A stretch of 9,716 nucleotides of DNA from Bacillota bacterium (GCA_021821225.1 JAKACR010000091.1:1-9716); one strand, 5' to 3'; positions 1 through 6,679 are shown, counted from the stretch's first letter. Numbers and translations are program-made. The notes: generated from the letters alone by a model not told the origin.

Positions 1-417
1 CTGGCGTATCCGACGTTTACCGAATTGCAGTACATCAACGCGTCCCCCCTGCTGGAACGGCTGGACCTGTTCGCGATCATCCTCTGGGTGACCGGCGCTT
101 ATTTCCGCATCATCATTTACGGCTTTTGCGCCGTCGAGGCGGTGGCGCAGCTTGGCGGCGCAAAGCAGGTCAACAGCTACACCATCCCGGTGCTCACCAC
201 CCTCGTCGGCATGAGCCTGCTCATGCCGGTCGACCGCGCGGACGACTTCACTTTCCTTGATACGGCATACCCGGTGATCGCGATTGGGATGGGGGTCGCC
301 ACCCCCGCGGCACTGCTCCTGTCCACCCTGTTCAAGCAGCGGAAGTCAAGGGCAGCGGCGCCCCCCGCCCGCTCCAAAGCGAAACAGACAGAACAGGCGT
401 CCGGACAGGGGGAGTAG
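1..417 (+). CDS. Spore germination permease, GerAB family (C-terminal fragment)
   Basis: Frame 1 is open from the first base to the TAG at 415-417, so the gene starts outside the window and about 138 residues are visible. GerAB-type proteins are inner-membrane subunits of germinant receptors in spores; they belong to the amino acid/polyamine/organocation transporter fold and sense small germinants. The fragment begins with the family-typical AYPTFTELQYIN and LLERLDLFAIILWVTG, followed by hydrophobic segments at roughly visible residues 25-45, 57-77 and 90-110. It then ends in a basic, disordered, Ala/Lys/Gln-rich tail. The TTG at 25 is internal, not the start, because the conserved motif continues upstream of it. 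The GerA-like and GerC-like partner genes would be expected to the left, outside the window. The family call is from memory of the motif, without a search. Confidence 0.85.
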   Translation: MAYPTFTELQYINASPLLERLDLFAIILWVTGAYFRIIIYGFCAVEAVAQLGGAKQVNSYTIPVLTTLVGMSLLMPVDRADDFTFLDTAYPVIAIGMGVATPAALLLSTLFKQRKSRAAAPPARSKAKQTEQASGQGE

Positions 418-444
418 GCAAAGCAGACCGGAGGACAAGCGGCA

Positions 445-466
445 GGCTGAACAGCCGGATGCCGGC
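445..466. terminator. Weak overlapping hairpins between convergent genes
   Basis: The 63 bases between the GerAB-like stop (417) and the hydrolase stop (481) hold two short overlapping stems: GGCT-GAAC-AGCC (445-456) and GCCGG-ATG-CCGGC (454-466). They share bases 454-456, so they are mutually exclusive. Neither is followed by a T-run on either strand. The position between two convergent stops suits transcript ending, but the structure alone does not prove a terminator. Confidence 0.25.
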
Positions 467-480
467 AGGCCTCAACATCT

Positions 481-1170
481 CTACAGTTCCATCACCTGCG
501 CCACATCCATCACCTGTCCCCCGAGACCCCTGCCGCGCAATGCGGCGACAAACGAGGAGGCGTCCTGCCGGATGGGAGGAAACGTATTGTAATGAATCGG
601 AACGGTCAGTTTTGCTTTCAACCATTCTGCCGCAATCACTGCATCCTCCGGTCCCATGGTAAAATGATCTCCGATCGGGACAAATGCGAGGTCAATCGCG
701 TAGCGTTCACCGATGAGCTTCATATCGGTGAACAGATCCGTATCCCCGGCATGGTACAGGGTCGTCGAACCCAGTTGCACGATGAAACCATTCGGATTTC
801 CCAGGTAAATGATCTGTTGCTTATCTTCTATCGACAAGGAGGAACTGTGCACGGCGGGCGTCAGTTTGACGCTGCCAAACTCCAGTTGCAGGCTGCCCCC
901 GGTGTTCATGGGAGCCGTTGAAACTCCCTGCCAGGAGAAATACTCGGCGAGTTCCGCGTTGGCGATGATCGTCGCACTGTTTTGTCGGGCGATGGACAGC
1001 GCATCGGCGATGTGGTCCCCATGCCCGTGCGTCAGAAGAATGTGGCTGACCCGCACATCGTCCGCCTTTGTCCTGGCAATCGGGTTAGACGAGATGAACG
1101 GATCAATGATGATCCCCGCGGAATTCGTCTGGATTTCCACGCAGGAATGGCCATGATACAGGATCTTCAC
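481..1170 (-). CDS. UPF0173 metal-dependent hydrolase (metallo-beta-lactamase fold)
   Basis: A 229-residue cytoplasmic hydrolase of the metallo-beta-lactamase superfamily, UPF0173 group; the length is right for the family. Visible metal-binding motifs are HGHSC near the N terminus (H6, H8), THGHGDH at residues 47-53 (H48, H50, D52, H53), HAGDTDLF in the middle and [10 protein letters not shown] near the C terminus. The substrate of this family is not known. I chose the GTG at 1168-1170 because it has a GAAGAGGG ribosome binding site at 1178-1185 with a 7-base spacer and begins the family's usual VKILYHGHS. An in-frame ATG at 1204-1206 would add 12 residues unlike the family and lies within a likely extended -10 element, so transcripts would start downstream of it. 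The gene is convergent with the germination permease and divergent from the MFS gene, so it is probably a single-gene unit. The fold call is firm; the biological role is open. Confidence 0.9.
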   Translation of the reverse strand: MKILYHGHSCVEIQTNSAGIIIDPFISSNPIARTKADDVRVSHILLTHGHGDHIADALSIARQNSATIIANAELAEYFSWQGVSTAPMNTGGSLQLEFGSVKLTPAVHSSSLSIEDKQQIIYLGNPNGFIVQLGSTTLYHAGDTDLFTDMKLIGERYAIDLAFVPIGDHFTMGPEDAVIAAEWLKAKLTVPIHYNTFPPIRQDASSFVAALRGRGLGGQVMDVAQVMEL

Positions 1171-1194
1171 ACGAACACCCTCTTCCCAACCCGC

Positions 1195-1203
1195 ATTGTA
1201 CCA
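1195..1203 (-). promoter_or_regulatory. Extended -10 promoter of the UPF0173 gene
   Basis: Read on the minus strand, TG-G-TACAAT (1203 to 1195) is a good extended -10 hexamer. No convincing -35 lies 17-18 bases upstream, which is tolerated by extended -10 promoters. Transcription would begin near 1188, just before the GAAGAGGG ribosome binding site. The leader would then be under 20 bases and would fix the GTG at 1170 as the start codon. Confidence 0.5.
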
Positions 1204-1283
1204 CATCCGGCGGACGGATCTTCACAGCGAATACGAGCCCCGATCCATCCGGCTCCGCACGGCGCCGGTATATCCACGACGAT

Positions 1284-1313
1284 TTGTGAAGTCGGCGGCC
1301 ATTACGATATAAT
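1284..1313 (+). promoter_or_regulatory. SigA-type promoter of the MFS gene
   Basis: TTGTGA (1284-1289) and a perfect TATAAT (1308-1313) are separated by 18 bases, with the start site expected near 1320. The -35 matches 4 of 6 consensus bases. This leaves a leader of about 40 bases before the ATG at 1363. The leader contains no obvious attenuator, and I see no clear operator dyad over the promoter. Confidence 0.6.
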
Positions 1314-1362
1314 AGCGACTAACCGAGTGTAAGAAGCGCCATGACCAAAGAGGAGGATTCGT

Positions 1363-2910
1363 ATGAGTTCCACCGCATCCCATGGCGCACACGGCAAGGA
1401 ACACGATTCTGCCCAAAAGCGCACCACGTCAAAAACGTGGGTGATCATCGCCGTCATGCTGGCCATGTTCCTGGCCGCGCTCGACATGACGATCGTCGGC
1501 ACCGCGATGCCGAGCATCATCGCCGACCTGCACGGCGTTTCCATCTACAGTTGGGTGTTCTCCGCCTATCTGCTGACCTCGACCGTTCCCATCCCGATTT
1601 TCTCCAAGCTGTCGGACATGTACGGCCGGAAAAAGCTGTTCATCATCAATTCCGCAGTCTTCACCGCCGGATCGCTGCTGTGCGGCGTTTCCAACAGCAT
1701 GCCCGAACTGATCGCCTTTCGCGCCTTGCAGGGCGTCGGCGCGGCGGGTGTGCTGCCGATTGCGCTGACGATCGTCGGCGACGTGTTCACGCTTGAACAA
1801 CGCGCGCGTATCCAGGGCTTCTTTTCCGCCGTGTGGGGCATCTCGGCCATCGTCGGCCCCCTGCTTGGCGCTTTTATCGTCGAATACTCCAGTTGGCGCT
1901 ACGTCTTTGAAATCAACGTGCCGATTGGCATCCTGGTCATGGTCGTCCTTTGGTTCACCTTCCAGGAACACGCCTCGCACAAGGCGCACAAGCTCGACTG
2001 GGTGGGCACGCTCCTGCTGACCACGGGCGTGACCGTGCTGCTGCTGACGTTGGTCCAGTACAGCGACCGCCTCACGGCGCCCGGCTCCCTAGCCATGTTT
2101 GCCGCGGCGGGCATCCTGCTCACCCTGTTCGGCTTCTGGGAACTGCGGACCACAGAGCCCGTCCTGCCGTCCGCCATCTTCCGGCACCGCATGATCCTCG
2201 TAGCCAATCTCGTGAGTTTTTTCAGCGGGATGGTGATGTTCGGACTGATTTCCTACATCCCGCTTTTTGTGCAGGGCGTTCAGGGCGGCTCGCCGACACT
2301 GGCCGGACGCGCGATCACGCCGATGATGATCGGCTGGCCGCTGGCGGCGCTCGCCGGCGGACCGCTGATCATGCGCATCGGCTACCGTATCGTCGGCATC
2401 GCCGGAGGAACGTTGATCGCGGCCGGTTCCTGGATCCTGATCGCAAATGGCGTGCCCGGCGCTCTTGACATCGATGCCGGACTGCTCCTGATCGGATTGG
2501 GCATGGGACTTGCCCTGACCGGGCTGCTCATCGCGGCGCAAAACGCCGTCACCTGGAATCTGCGGGGCGCGGTGACCGGATCCAACCAGTTCTTCCGCAC
2601 GATCGGCGGTTCCATCGGCGTCGCCGCCATGGGAGCCATCCTGAACCAACAGATGGGGGCGCGCGCCGCGGCCTCCGGGCTCGCGGCGAAGGTCAATCTG
2701 AACAGCGTGACAGAGTCCCTCCTTACGGCGAAGGCCCGCGCCGCACTCACGCCGTCCATTCGCACGTCATTCATCCGCATGTTCGGCGGCGCCCTGCACG
2801 ATGTGTTCATCGCCTCTTTCGCCTTTGCTGTTATTGTATTCGCGCTCGTTCTGTTCATCCCCGGCGGCGGAGCACGCCAACACGCGGCCGCGCGCCAGAT
2901 GGAACCGTGA
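1363..2910 (+). CDS. DHA2-family MFS multidrug exporter (EmrB/QacA type, 14 TM)
   Basis: A 515-residue inner-membrane proton-coupled drug:H+ antiporter of the DHA2 subfamily. The cytoplasmic N terminus (residues 1-24) is polar and His/Lys-rich. Family motifs follow: motif D1 LDMTIVGTAMPSI (40-52), motif A FSKLSDMYGRKKLF (80-93), motif B RALQGVGAAG (120-129) and motif C GISAIVGPLLGA (159-170). About fourteen hydrophobic helices are spread through the protein. A long polar loop near residues 430-478 precedes the last helix (about 480-500), as is usual in 14-helix members. The ATG has the ribosome binding site AGAGGAGG with a 6-base spacer. No regulator gene is adjacent, so the drug or metabolite exported cannot be told from context. 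The family is clear; substrate and gene name are not assignable. Confidence 0.92.
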   Translation: MSSTASHGAHGKEHDSAQKRTTSKTWVIIAVMLAMFLAALDMTIVGTAMPSIIADLHGVSIYSWVFSAYLLTSTVPIPIFSKLSDMYGRKKLFIINSAVFTAGSLLCGVSNSMPELIAFRALQGVGAAGVLPIALTIVGDVFTLEQRARIQGFFSAVWGISAIVGPLLGAFIVEYSSWRYVFEINVPIGILVMVVLWFTFQEHASHKAHKLDWVGTLLLTTGVTVLLLTLVQYSDRLTAPGSLAMFAAAGILLTLFGFWELRTTEPVLPSAIFRHRMILVANLVSFFSGMVMFGLISYIPLFVQGVQGGSPTLAGRAITPMMIGWPLAALAGGPLIMRIGYRIVGIAGGTLIAAGSWILIANGVPGALDIDAGLLLIGLGMGLALTGLLIAAQNAVTWNLRGAVTGSNQFFRTIGGSIGVAAMGAILNQQMGARAAASGLAAKVNLNSVTESLLTAKARAALTPSIRTSFIRMFGGALHDVFIASFAFAVIVFALVLFIPGGGARQHAAARQMEP

Positions 2911-2911
2911 C

Positions 2912-2940
2912 CCGCGCAAAAGCCGGCGCCGCGCAAAAGC
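2912..2940 (+). repeat. Perfect 12-bp direct repeat just after the MFS stop
   Basis: CCGCGCAAAAGC occurs at 2912-2923 and again at 2929-2940, separated by CGGCG. The unit therefore repeats with a 17-base period starting one base after the TGA. CCCGC at 2911-2915 is complementary to GCGGG at 2939-2943, so the block could also fold. No T-run follows. It could be a protein-binding site, a duplicated fragment or part of the MFS transcript end; nothing visible decides this. Confidence 0.6.
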
Positions 2941-2963
2941 GGGAATAACGCGCCCGCCCGGCA

Positions 2964-3013
2964 GACTTCACCACAGGTTCCCCAGGGAAGCGGTGGACTT
3001 CACCCCATGTTTT
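2964..3013 (+). terminator. Alternative hairpins flanked by a 9-bp direct repeat; possible terminator
   Basis: GACTTCACC is repeated at 2964-2972 and 2996-3004. Between and over the copies, two mutually exclusive hairpins can form. Hairpin A pairs CACC (2969-2972) with GGTG (2992-2995) around an inner stem TTCCC/GGGAA (2978-2982 with 2985-2989). Hairpin B pairs the same GGTG with CACC at 3001-3004 around the loop GACTT, and is followed by a short TTTT (3010-3013). Hairpin B could be a weak terminator for the MFS transcript. A longer regulatory leader is less likely, because the next gene has promoter-like sequence further downstream. Confidence 0.3.
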
Positions 3014-3081
3014 CTAGTCAATTCGTACTAGCCAAGACTATTCATTAGGAACGCGCCGCCACCCCCCTGATCTGTCAAAAT
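3014..3081 (+). promoter_or_regulatory. Putative promoter/operator region of the oxidoreductase operon
   Basis: A small dyad, CTAGT at 3014-3018 and ACTAG at 3027-3031, lies about 90 bases before the start codon. Further down, TG-T-CAAAAT (3073-3081) resembles an extended -10 element, but no good -35 precedes it. TAGTCA (3015-3020) with TATTCA (3039-3044) is a weaker alternative. The operon must start here, since the upstream stretch looks like an MFS transcript end, but I cannot single out the promoter. Confidence 0.3.
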
Positions 3082-3111
3082 AGAAACAGAGAGGTCAGGG
3101 AGGTAATACAG

Positions 3112-4086
3112 ATGGCCGACATTCGCACTCACACGAATGAAATGGGTTTCTACGAAATCCGCATGGAGTCCATCGGTGGACTGGGCGCCAATCTCGCCGG
3201 CAAAATGCTCGCTGAAGCCGGCGTCCTCCATTTGGGATACAATGGTTCCAATTTTTCTTCCTACGGATCTGAGAAAAAGGGCACGCCTGTCAAGACATTT
3301 GTCCGTTTTGCAACCGCGGGCGCGGAGATCCGCTCCTCGTCCCCTGTCGAGGAACCGCATGTGGTCGCCGTGTTTCACGAGTCTCTCCTGCGCACGCAAA
3401 ACTGCACCTCCGGTCTGCAACAGGACGGGACGCTCATTGTCAACACGGCGAAGACACCGGATGAGATCCGCGCGATCACCGGTGTGGAATCGGGGACCAT
3501 CGTCTGCGTTGACGCGCTGCGCATCGCCGTCGAAGAAAAAACCCGGGTGAACACGGCCATGCTTGGCGCCATCTGCCGCGTGGTCGACTTTCTCGATGAA
3601 CACGCCGTGAAAGAGGTGATCACGGACACCTTCGGAAAGAAATACCCCGCGCTGGTCGCCGCCAACCGAAAGACGTTCGACCGCGGGTTTGCGGAGGGCC
3701 GCATTCAAGGATATGAATCGCGAAGCGGCCAGAGGCGCGTCGCGTTTTCCCACGCATCATCGGCGCTTGGCTACGACACCCAGCCGCCGGGCGGGGCGAT
3801 CGTCGATCCGGGCAATTCCGTCACGCGCGATCTCAGCGCGTCCCGTTCGGGCTTTTTGCCGGAATTTATACAGGACGCCTGCATCCATTGCGCCGCCTGC
3901 GACCAGACGTGCCCTGACATGTGTTTCGTGTGGACGGCGAAAGAGGATGAACGCGGACGCCGTTTCCAATTCTTACAGGGCATCGACTACCAGTATTGCA
4001 AAGGTTGCATGCGCTGTGTGACCGCCTGCCCCACGGACGCGCTGCGCACCATCCGCGAAACCGACGGATACGCCGGCGAGCACTAG
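3112..4086 (+). CDS. 2-oxoacid:ferredoxin oxidoreductase, fused gamma + delta (ferredoxin) subunit
   Basis: A 324-residue cytoplasmic subunit of a pyruvate/2-oxoacid:ferredoxin oxidoreductase. Residues about 12-195 are the gamma domain: IGGLGANLAGKMLAEAG (21-37) corresponds to the GGQG-type turn, and YNGSNFSSYGSEKKGTPV (43-60) to the conserved gamma motif before the CoA-contacting region. Residues about 250-312 are a bacterial-type 2x[4Fe-4S] ferredoxin (delta): C257-x2-C260-x2-C263-x3-C267-P and C296-x2-C299-x2-C302-x3-C306-P, with one extra cysteine at C271. It should pass electrons from the TPP centre on the partner protein to external ferredoxin or flavodoxin. The ATG has ribosome binding site AGGGAGGT with a 7-base spacer. 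The alpha-beta gene follows 44 bases later on the same strand. Enzyme class is firm; pyruvate as substrate is inferred from the partner. Confidence 0.9.
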   Translation: MADIRTHTNEMGFYEIRMESIGGLGANLAGKMLAEAGVLHLGYNGSNFSSYGSEKKGTPVKTFVRFATAGAEIRSSSPVEEPHVVAVFHESLLRTQNCTSGLQQDGTLIVNTAKTPDEIRAITGVESGTIVCVDALRIAVEEKTRVNTAMLGAICRVVDFLDEHAVKEVITDTFGKKYPALVAANRKTFDRGFAEGRIQGYESRSGQRRVAFSHASSALGYDTQPPGGAIVDPGNSVTRDLSASRSGFLPEFIQDACIHCAACDQTCPDMCFVWTAKEDERGRRFQFLQGIDYQYCKGCMRCVTACPTDALRTIRETDGYAGEH

Positions 4087-4112
4087 GTCAAGCGCCCACT
4101 CGGCGCGTGACC
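4086..4112 (+). other. Intercistronic stem-loop between gamma-delta and alpha-beta genes
   Basis: GGTCA (4086-4090) pairs with TGACC (4108-4112), and GCGCC (4092-4096) with GGCGC (4102-4106), around a 5-base loop CACTC. This gives ten pairs with one A-G mismatch. The stem begins on the last base of the upstream stop codon and ends 8 bases before the AAGGAG ribosome binding site of the next gene. No T-run follows, so it is not a standard terminator. It may stabilise or process the mRNA, or set the relative output of the two subunits. Confidence 0.6.
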
Positions 4113-4130
4113 GCAGGGAAAAGGAGATAG

Positions 4131-6422
4131 ATGATCATGGCCCGTCCAGCAGTTCGTGTTGCGGCAGAACCGGGAGTGGCGCAAACAACCGACTTTCGTT
4201 CAGGCAACGAGATGGCCGCCAAAGCGGCCGCGCAGATCAACTACCACCTAATGGGTTATTTCCCCATTACCCCATCCACCGAAATCGCCGAGTACCTCGA
4301 CGAAATGAAGGTGAACGGGGAACACGACATCGTCATGATCCCGGCGGACGGCGAACACGGTTCGGCCGGGATCTGCTATGGCGCGGCCGTGGCCGGCGGG
4401 CGCGTGTTCAATGCCACATCCGCGCAGGGCTTTCTGTACATGCTGGAACAGTTGCCTGTCCAGTCGGGCACGCGTTTCCCGATGGTGCTCAACCTCGTGA
4501 CGCGCGCGGTTTCCGGGCCGCTCGACATCCGCGGCGACCACTCCGACCTGTACTACGGCCTGAACACGGGTTGGCCCATCCTGTTGGCCAAAGACCCGCA
4601 GGCCGTGTATGACCTGAACCTCATGGCGCTTCGCCTCGCCGAGCACGCCGCCGTCCGTCTCCCCGTGATCGTGGCGTCGGACGGATTTTTCACCTCGCAC
4701 CAGAAGCGCCGCGTCGAGTATTTCACGTACGCGGAGGATGTACGGCAATTTGTCGGCGACATGCCCAAGCCGCCGATTGACGCCCTGGACCTGGAACACA
4801 TTGTCACGGTCGGTCCTTACATGAACGACCCCGATCTGATCAACACGCGCTACATGCAATCGGAGGCCATGTACCGCGCAAAGGACGTGTACCAGGCGAT
4901 CGCGGAGGAGTTCAAACAGATCAGCGGCCGCAGCTACGATCTGTTGCACCGCTATCGGATGGACGACGCGGAGGTGGTCGTCGTCCTGCTGAACTCCGCG
5001 GCCGACACGGCGAAAGACGCGGCGGACCGCCTGCGCACCAGGGGGATCAAGGCGGGCGTGCTCGCTCCCGTGATGATCCGTCCCTTTCCCAAGGCCGCCA
5101 TCCAGGACGCCCTGCGCTCGGCGCAAGTCGTGCTGGTCGGAGAACGCGCCGATTCATTCGGCGGCCACGGGGCCAATATCAGCCATGAAATCAAGGCGGC
5201 CTTGCAGGAGGTTCACTCCGCCGCCACTGTGCTGACGCGCATCTACGGGCTCGGTGGACGGGACTTCTATCCGGACGACGCCGACCGCTTTTTTGATCTC
5301 TGCCTGGCCGTGCTGGCGGGAGAGGATGTTCCTCATTTCGACTACTACGGCCAAACAAAAGGCGATTCCGCCCTGGCGCCGGCGGCGCGGACCAAACCGC
5401 TGCCAAAAGAGCAAAAGACGGGATTTATCCAGGTCACACAGGATCCCGCAAGCGGCCGGCTGCATGTCAAGGCTCCCCCGCTTCGGGCGCTGACCGCCAA
5501 AGGACAGCGCATCGCGCCCGGACACGGCGCCTGCCCGGGCTGCGGCATCTTTCCCGGCATCAACACCTTTCTCAAGGGCATTGAGGGTGATGTCGTGGTC
5601 CTGTACCAAACGGGCTGCGCCATGGTGACGACCACGGGGTATCCGTACTCGTCGCACCGCGTCACCTACATCCACAATCTGTTCCAGAGTGGCGCGGCCA
5701 CCCTGTCGGGCGTCGTCGAGATGTTTTTTGAACGCATTCGGCGGGGCGAGATAAAAACCGACGGCGATGTCACTTTCCTCATGGTGACGGGCGACGGCGG
5801 CATGGACATCGGCATGGGATCCGCCATTGGGACAGCGCTGCGCAACCACCGGATGATCATCCTGGAATACGACAACGAGGGCTACATGAACACCGGCTCC
5901 CAACTGTCCTACTCGACGCCGCTCGGCCACATGACATCGACCTCGAATGTCGGCAGGCTCGGCGGCGGAAAACAGTTCCAGCACAAGGACACCGCGCAGA
6001 TCATGGCGGCCACCAACATCCCCTACGTCTTCACCGGTGTGGAGACATACGCGCAGGACCTGATCAAGAAGGCTGCGAAAGCGCAGTGGTACGCGACCCA
6101 TGAGGGGATGGCCTACGGCAAGATCCTGACCGCCTGTCCCCTCAACTGGAAGTCGGCCGAAGAGGCGGGGCACGAGATTGTCGGCGCGGCCGTCGACAGC
6201 TGCTTTTTCCCGCTCTACGAAGTCGAGCATGGGATCACGGCCATCACGTATGACCCGGAAGAAAAGAACAGGCGCATCCCGGTGAGCGACTGGCTGAAAA
6301 CGATGGGCAAAACGAAGCATCTGTTGAAGCCCGAGCATCAGGACAGGCTGCGGGAGTTTTCCGATGAAGTGGGGCGTCGCTGGCAGCGCCTGAAGGCGAG
6401 ACACGAAAGCCCCTACCTCTGA
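4131..6422 (+). CDS. Pyruvate/2-oxoacid:ferredoxin oxidoreductase, fused alpha + beta subunit
   Basis: A 763-residue fusion of PorA-like and PorB-like subunits. Alpha: residues about 20-400, with GNEMAAKAAAQINYHLMGYF, the YFPITPSTEIAEYL segment (43-56), the RAVSGPLDIRGDHSD motif (125-139) and GHGANISHEI (346-354). A 65-residue linker follows. Beta: residues about 461-705, with CPGC (C468, C471), QTGC (C496) and TACP (C669) as the expected four ligands of the TPP-proximal [4Fe-4S] cluster. The TPP/Mg motif runs from GDGG (554-557) to YDNEGYMNTG (580-589), and FPLYEVEHG (693-701) lies near the end. DNEGYMNTG followed by SYSTP matches pyruvate synthase better than branched-chain or 2-oxoglutarate enzymes. 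It should convert pyruvate and CoA to acetyl-CoA, CO2 and reduced ferredoxin with the gamma-delta partner. ATGs at 4131 and 4137 both fit AAGGAG (4121-4126), with spacers of 4 and 10 bases, so the exact start is uncertain. Confidence 0.92.
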   Translation: MIMARPAVRVAAEPGVAQTTDFRSGNEMAAKAAAQINYHLMGYFPITPSTEIAEYLDEMKVNGEHDIVMIPADGEHGSAGICYGAAVAGGRVFNATSAQGFLYMLEQLPVQSGTRFPMVLNLVTRAVSGPLDIRGDHSDLYYGLNTGWPILLAKDPQAVYDLNLMALRLAEHAAVRLPVIVASDGFFTSHQKRRVEYFTYAEDVRQFVGDMPKPPIDALDLEHIVTVGPYMNDPDLINTRYMQSEAMYRAKDVYQAIAEEFKQISGRSYDLLHRYRMDDAEVVVVLLNSAADTAKDAADRLRTRGIKAGVLAPVMIRPFPKAAIQDALRSAQVVLVGERADSFGGHGANISHEIKAALQEVHSAATVLTRIYGLGGRDFYPDDADRFFDLCLAVLAGEDVPHFDYYGQTKGDSALAPAARTKPLPKEQKTGFIQVTQDPASGRLHVKAPPLRALTAKGQRIAPGHGACPGCGIFPGINTFLKGIEGDVVVLYQTGCAMVTTTGYPYSSHRVTYIHNLFQSGAATLSGVVEMFFERIRRGEIKTDGDVTFLMVTGDGGMDIGMGSAIGTALRNHRMIILEYDNEGYMNTGSQLSYSTPLGHMTSTSNVGRLGGGKQFQHKDTAQIMAATNIPYVFTGVETYAQDLIKKAAKAQWYATHEGMAYGKILTACPLNWKSAEEAGHEIVGAAVDSCFFPLYEVEHGITAITYDPEEKNRRIPVSDWLKTMGKTKHLLKPEHQDRLREFSDEVGRRWQRLKARHESPYL

Positions 6423-6440
6423 TCCGCTTTTCAATCCGTG

Positions 6441-6472
6441 CGGCGGCCCGCCAGTGAACAGACGGGCCGCCG
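6441..6472. terminator. Strong GC hairpin after the oxidoreductase operon
   Basis: CGGCGGCCCG (6441-6450) is perfectly complementary to CGGGCCGCCG (6463-6472), with a 12-base loop. It starts 18 bases after the alpha-beta stop. No T-run follows on either strand, so it is not a textbook intrinsic terminator. It could end transcription with Rho help, block 3' decay, or act in both directions, since a possible small minus-strand ORF stops at 6479. Confidence 0.55.
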
Positions 6473-6478
6473 ACCTGC

Positions 6479-6640
6479 TCACTGATGAGCCGCCGCCTTG
6501 TGCTGCATTCTCCGTTCAAACGCCGCCCCAAACGCCGCAAGTTCCGCTCGGTTCGCCTTTTCCAAGGAAAATGATGTTGACAAGGTCGCGGCGCCATAAT
6601 ACACTCTAAGTGTACCAATTGTCTCGGTACACACGGACAT
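6479..6640 (-). CDS. Possible small protein of unknown function (53 aa)
   Basis: A minus-strand frame runs from ATG (6638-6640) to TGA (6479-6481), 53 codons. The C-terminal half, from residue 26 on, contains KANRAELAAFGAAFERRMQH, which reads like a charged amphipathic helix rather than random antisense. The first half lies opposite the promoter and operator of the GntR operon, so the true start may be further in, for example the TTG before EKANR. No good ribosome binding site precedes the ATG; GGACGG is only a weak match directly before it. It matches no family I recognise. It could equally be a chance frame or the tail of a decayed gene. Confidence 0.25.
   Translation of the reverse strand: MSVCTETIGTLRVYYGAATLSTSFSLEKANRAELAAFGAAFERRMQHKAAAHQ
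6577..6605 (+). promoter_or_regulatory. Promoter of the GntR-ABC operon
   Basis: A perfect -35 TTGACA (6577-6582) is followed after 17 bases by TACACT (6600-6605), which matches 4 of 6 bases of the -10 consensus. The start site would fall near 6612, inside the operator dyads described separately. This is the only good promoter before the GntR gene. Confidence 0.65.
6600..6632. promoter_or_regulatory. Operator with overlapping GTGTA/TACAC dyads (likely GntR site)
   Basis: Two inverted repeats share a half-site. TACACT-CTA-AGTGTA covers 6600-6614, and GTGTACC-N9-GGTACAC covers 6610-6632. The core half-site therefore appears three times, at 6600-6604, 6610-6614 and 6628-6632. The first copy overlaps the -10 hexamer and the others cover the expected start site, so a bound repressor would block transcription. 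GntR regulators of the YtrA type commonly bind dyads at their own promoters; that this GntR binds here is inference from position. Confidence 0.6.
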
Positions 6641-6679
6641 CCGTCCGGCTGACTAGTGCGCAGCAGAGGAGGGCTGGTG

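Noticed and set aside
1341..1796. A 151-codon plus-strand frame starting at ATG 1341, upstream of and overlapping the MFS start
   Set aside because: The ribosome binding site AGAGGAGG lies inside it and serves the MFS ATG at 1363. The translation is His/Arg-rich out-of-frame reading of the MFS gene.
3028..3753. A 241-codon minus-strand frame opposite the gamma-delta gene
   Set aside because: Antisense shadow of a gene with well-defined domains; no ribosome binding site or family motif is seen.
5154..6482. A 442-codon open frame on the minus strand opposite the alpha-beta gene, and another of 292 codons at 4248-5126
   Set aside because: They lie wholly antisense to a protein with clear catalytic motifs, their translations are Arg/Gly/Ala-rich with no recognisable domain, and GC-rich codon use in the real gene keeps stops out of this frame.
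6633..6647. Small inverted repeats around ACGGACATCCGTCCG in the GntR leader
   Set aside because: Arms of five bases with loops of two to four, no link to the operator half-site and no visible function; likely chance.
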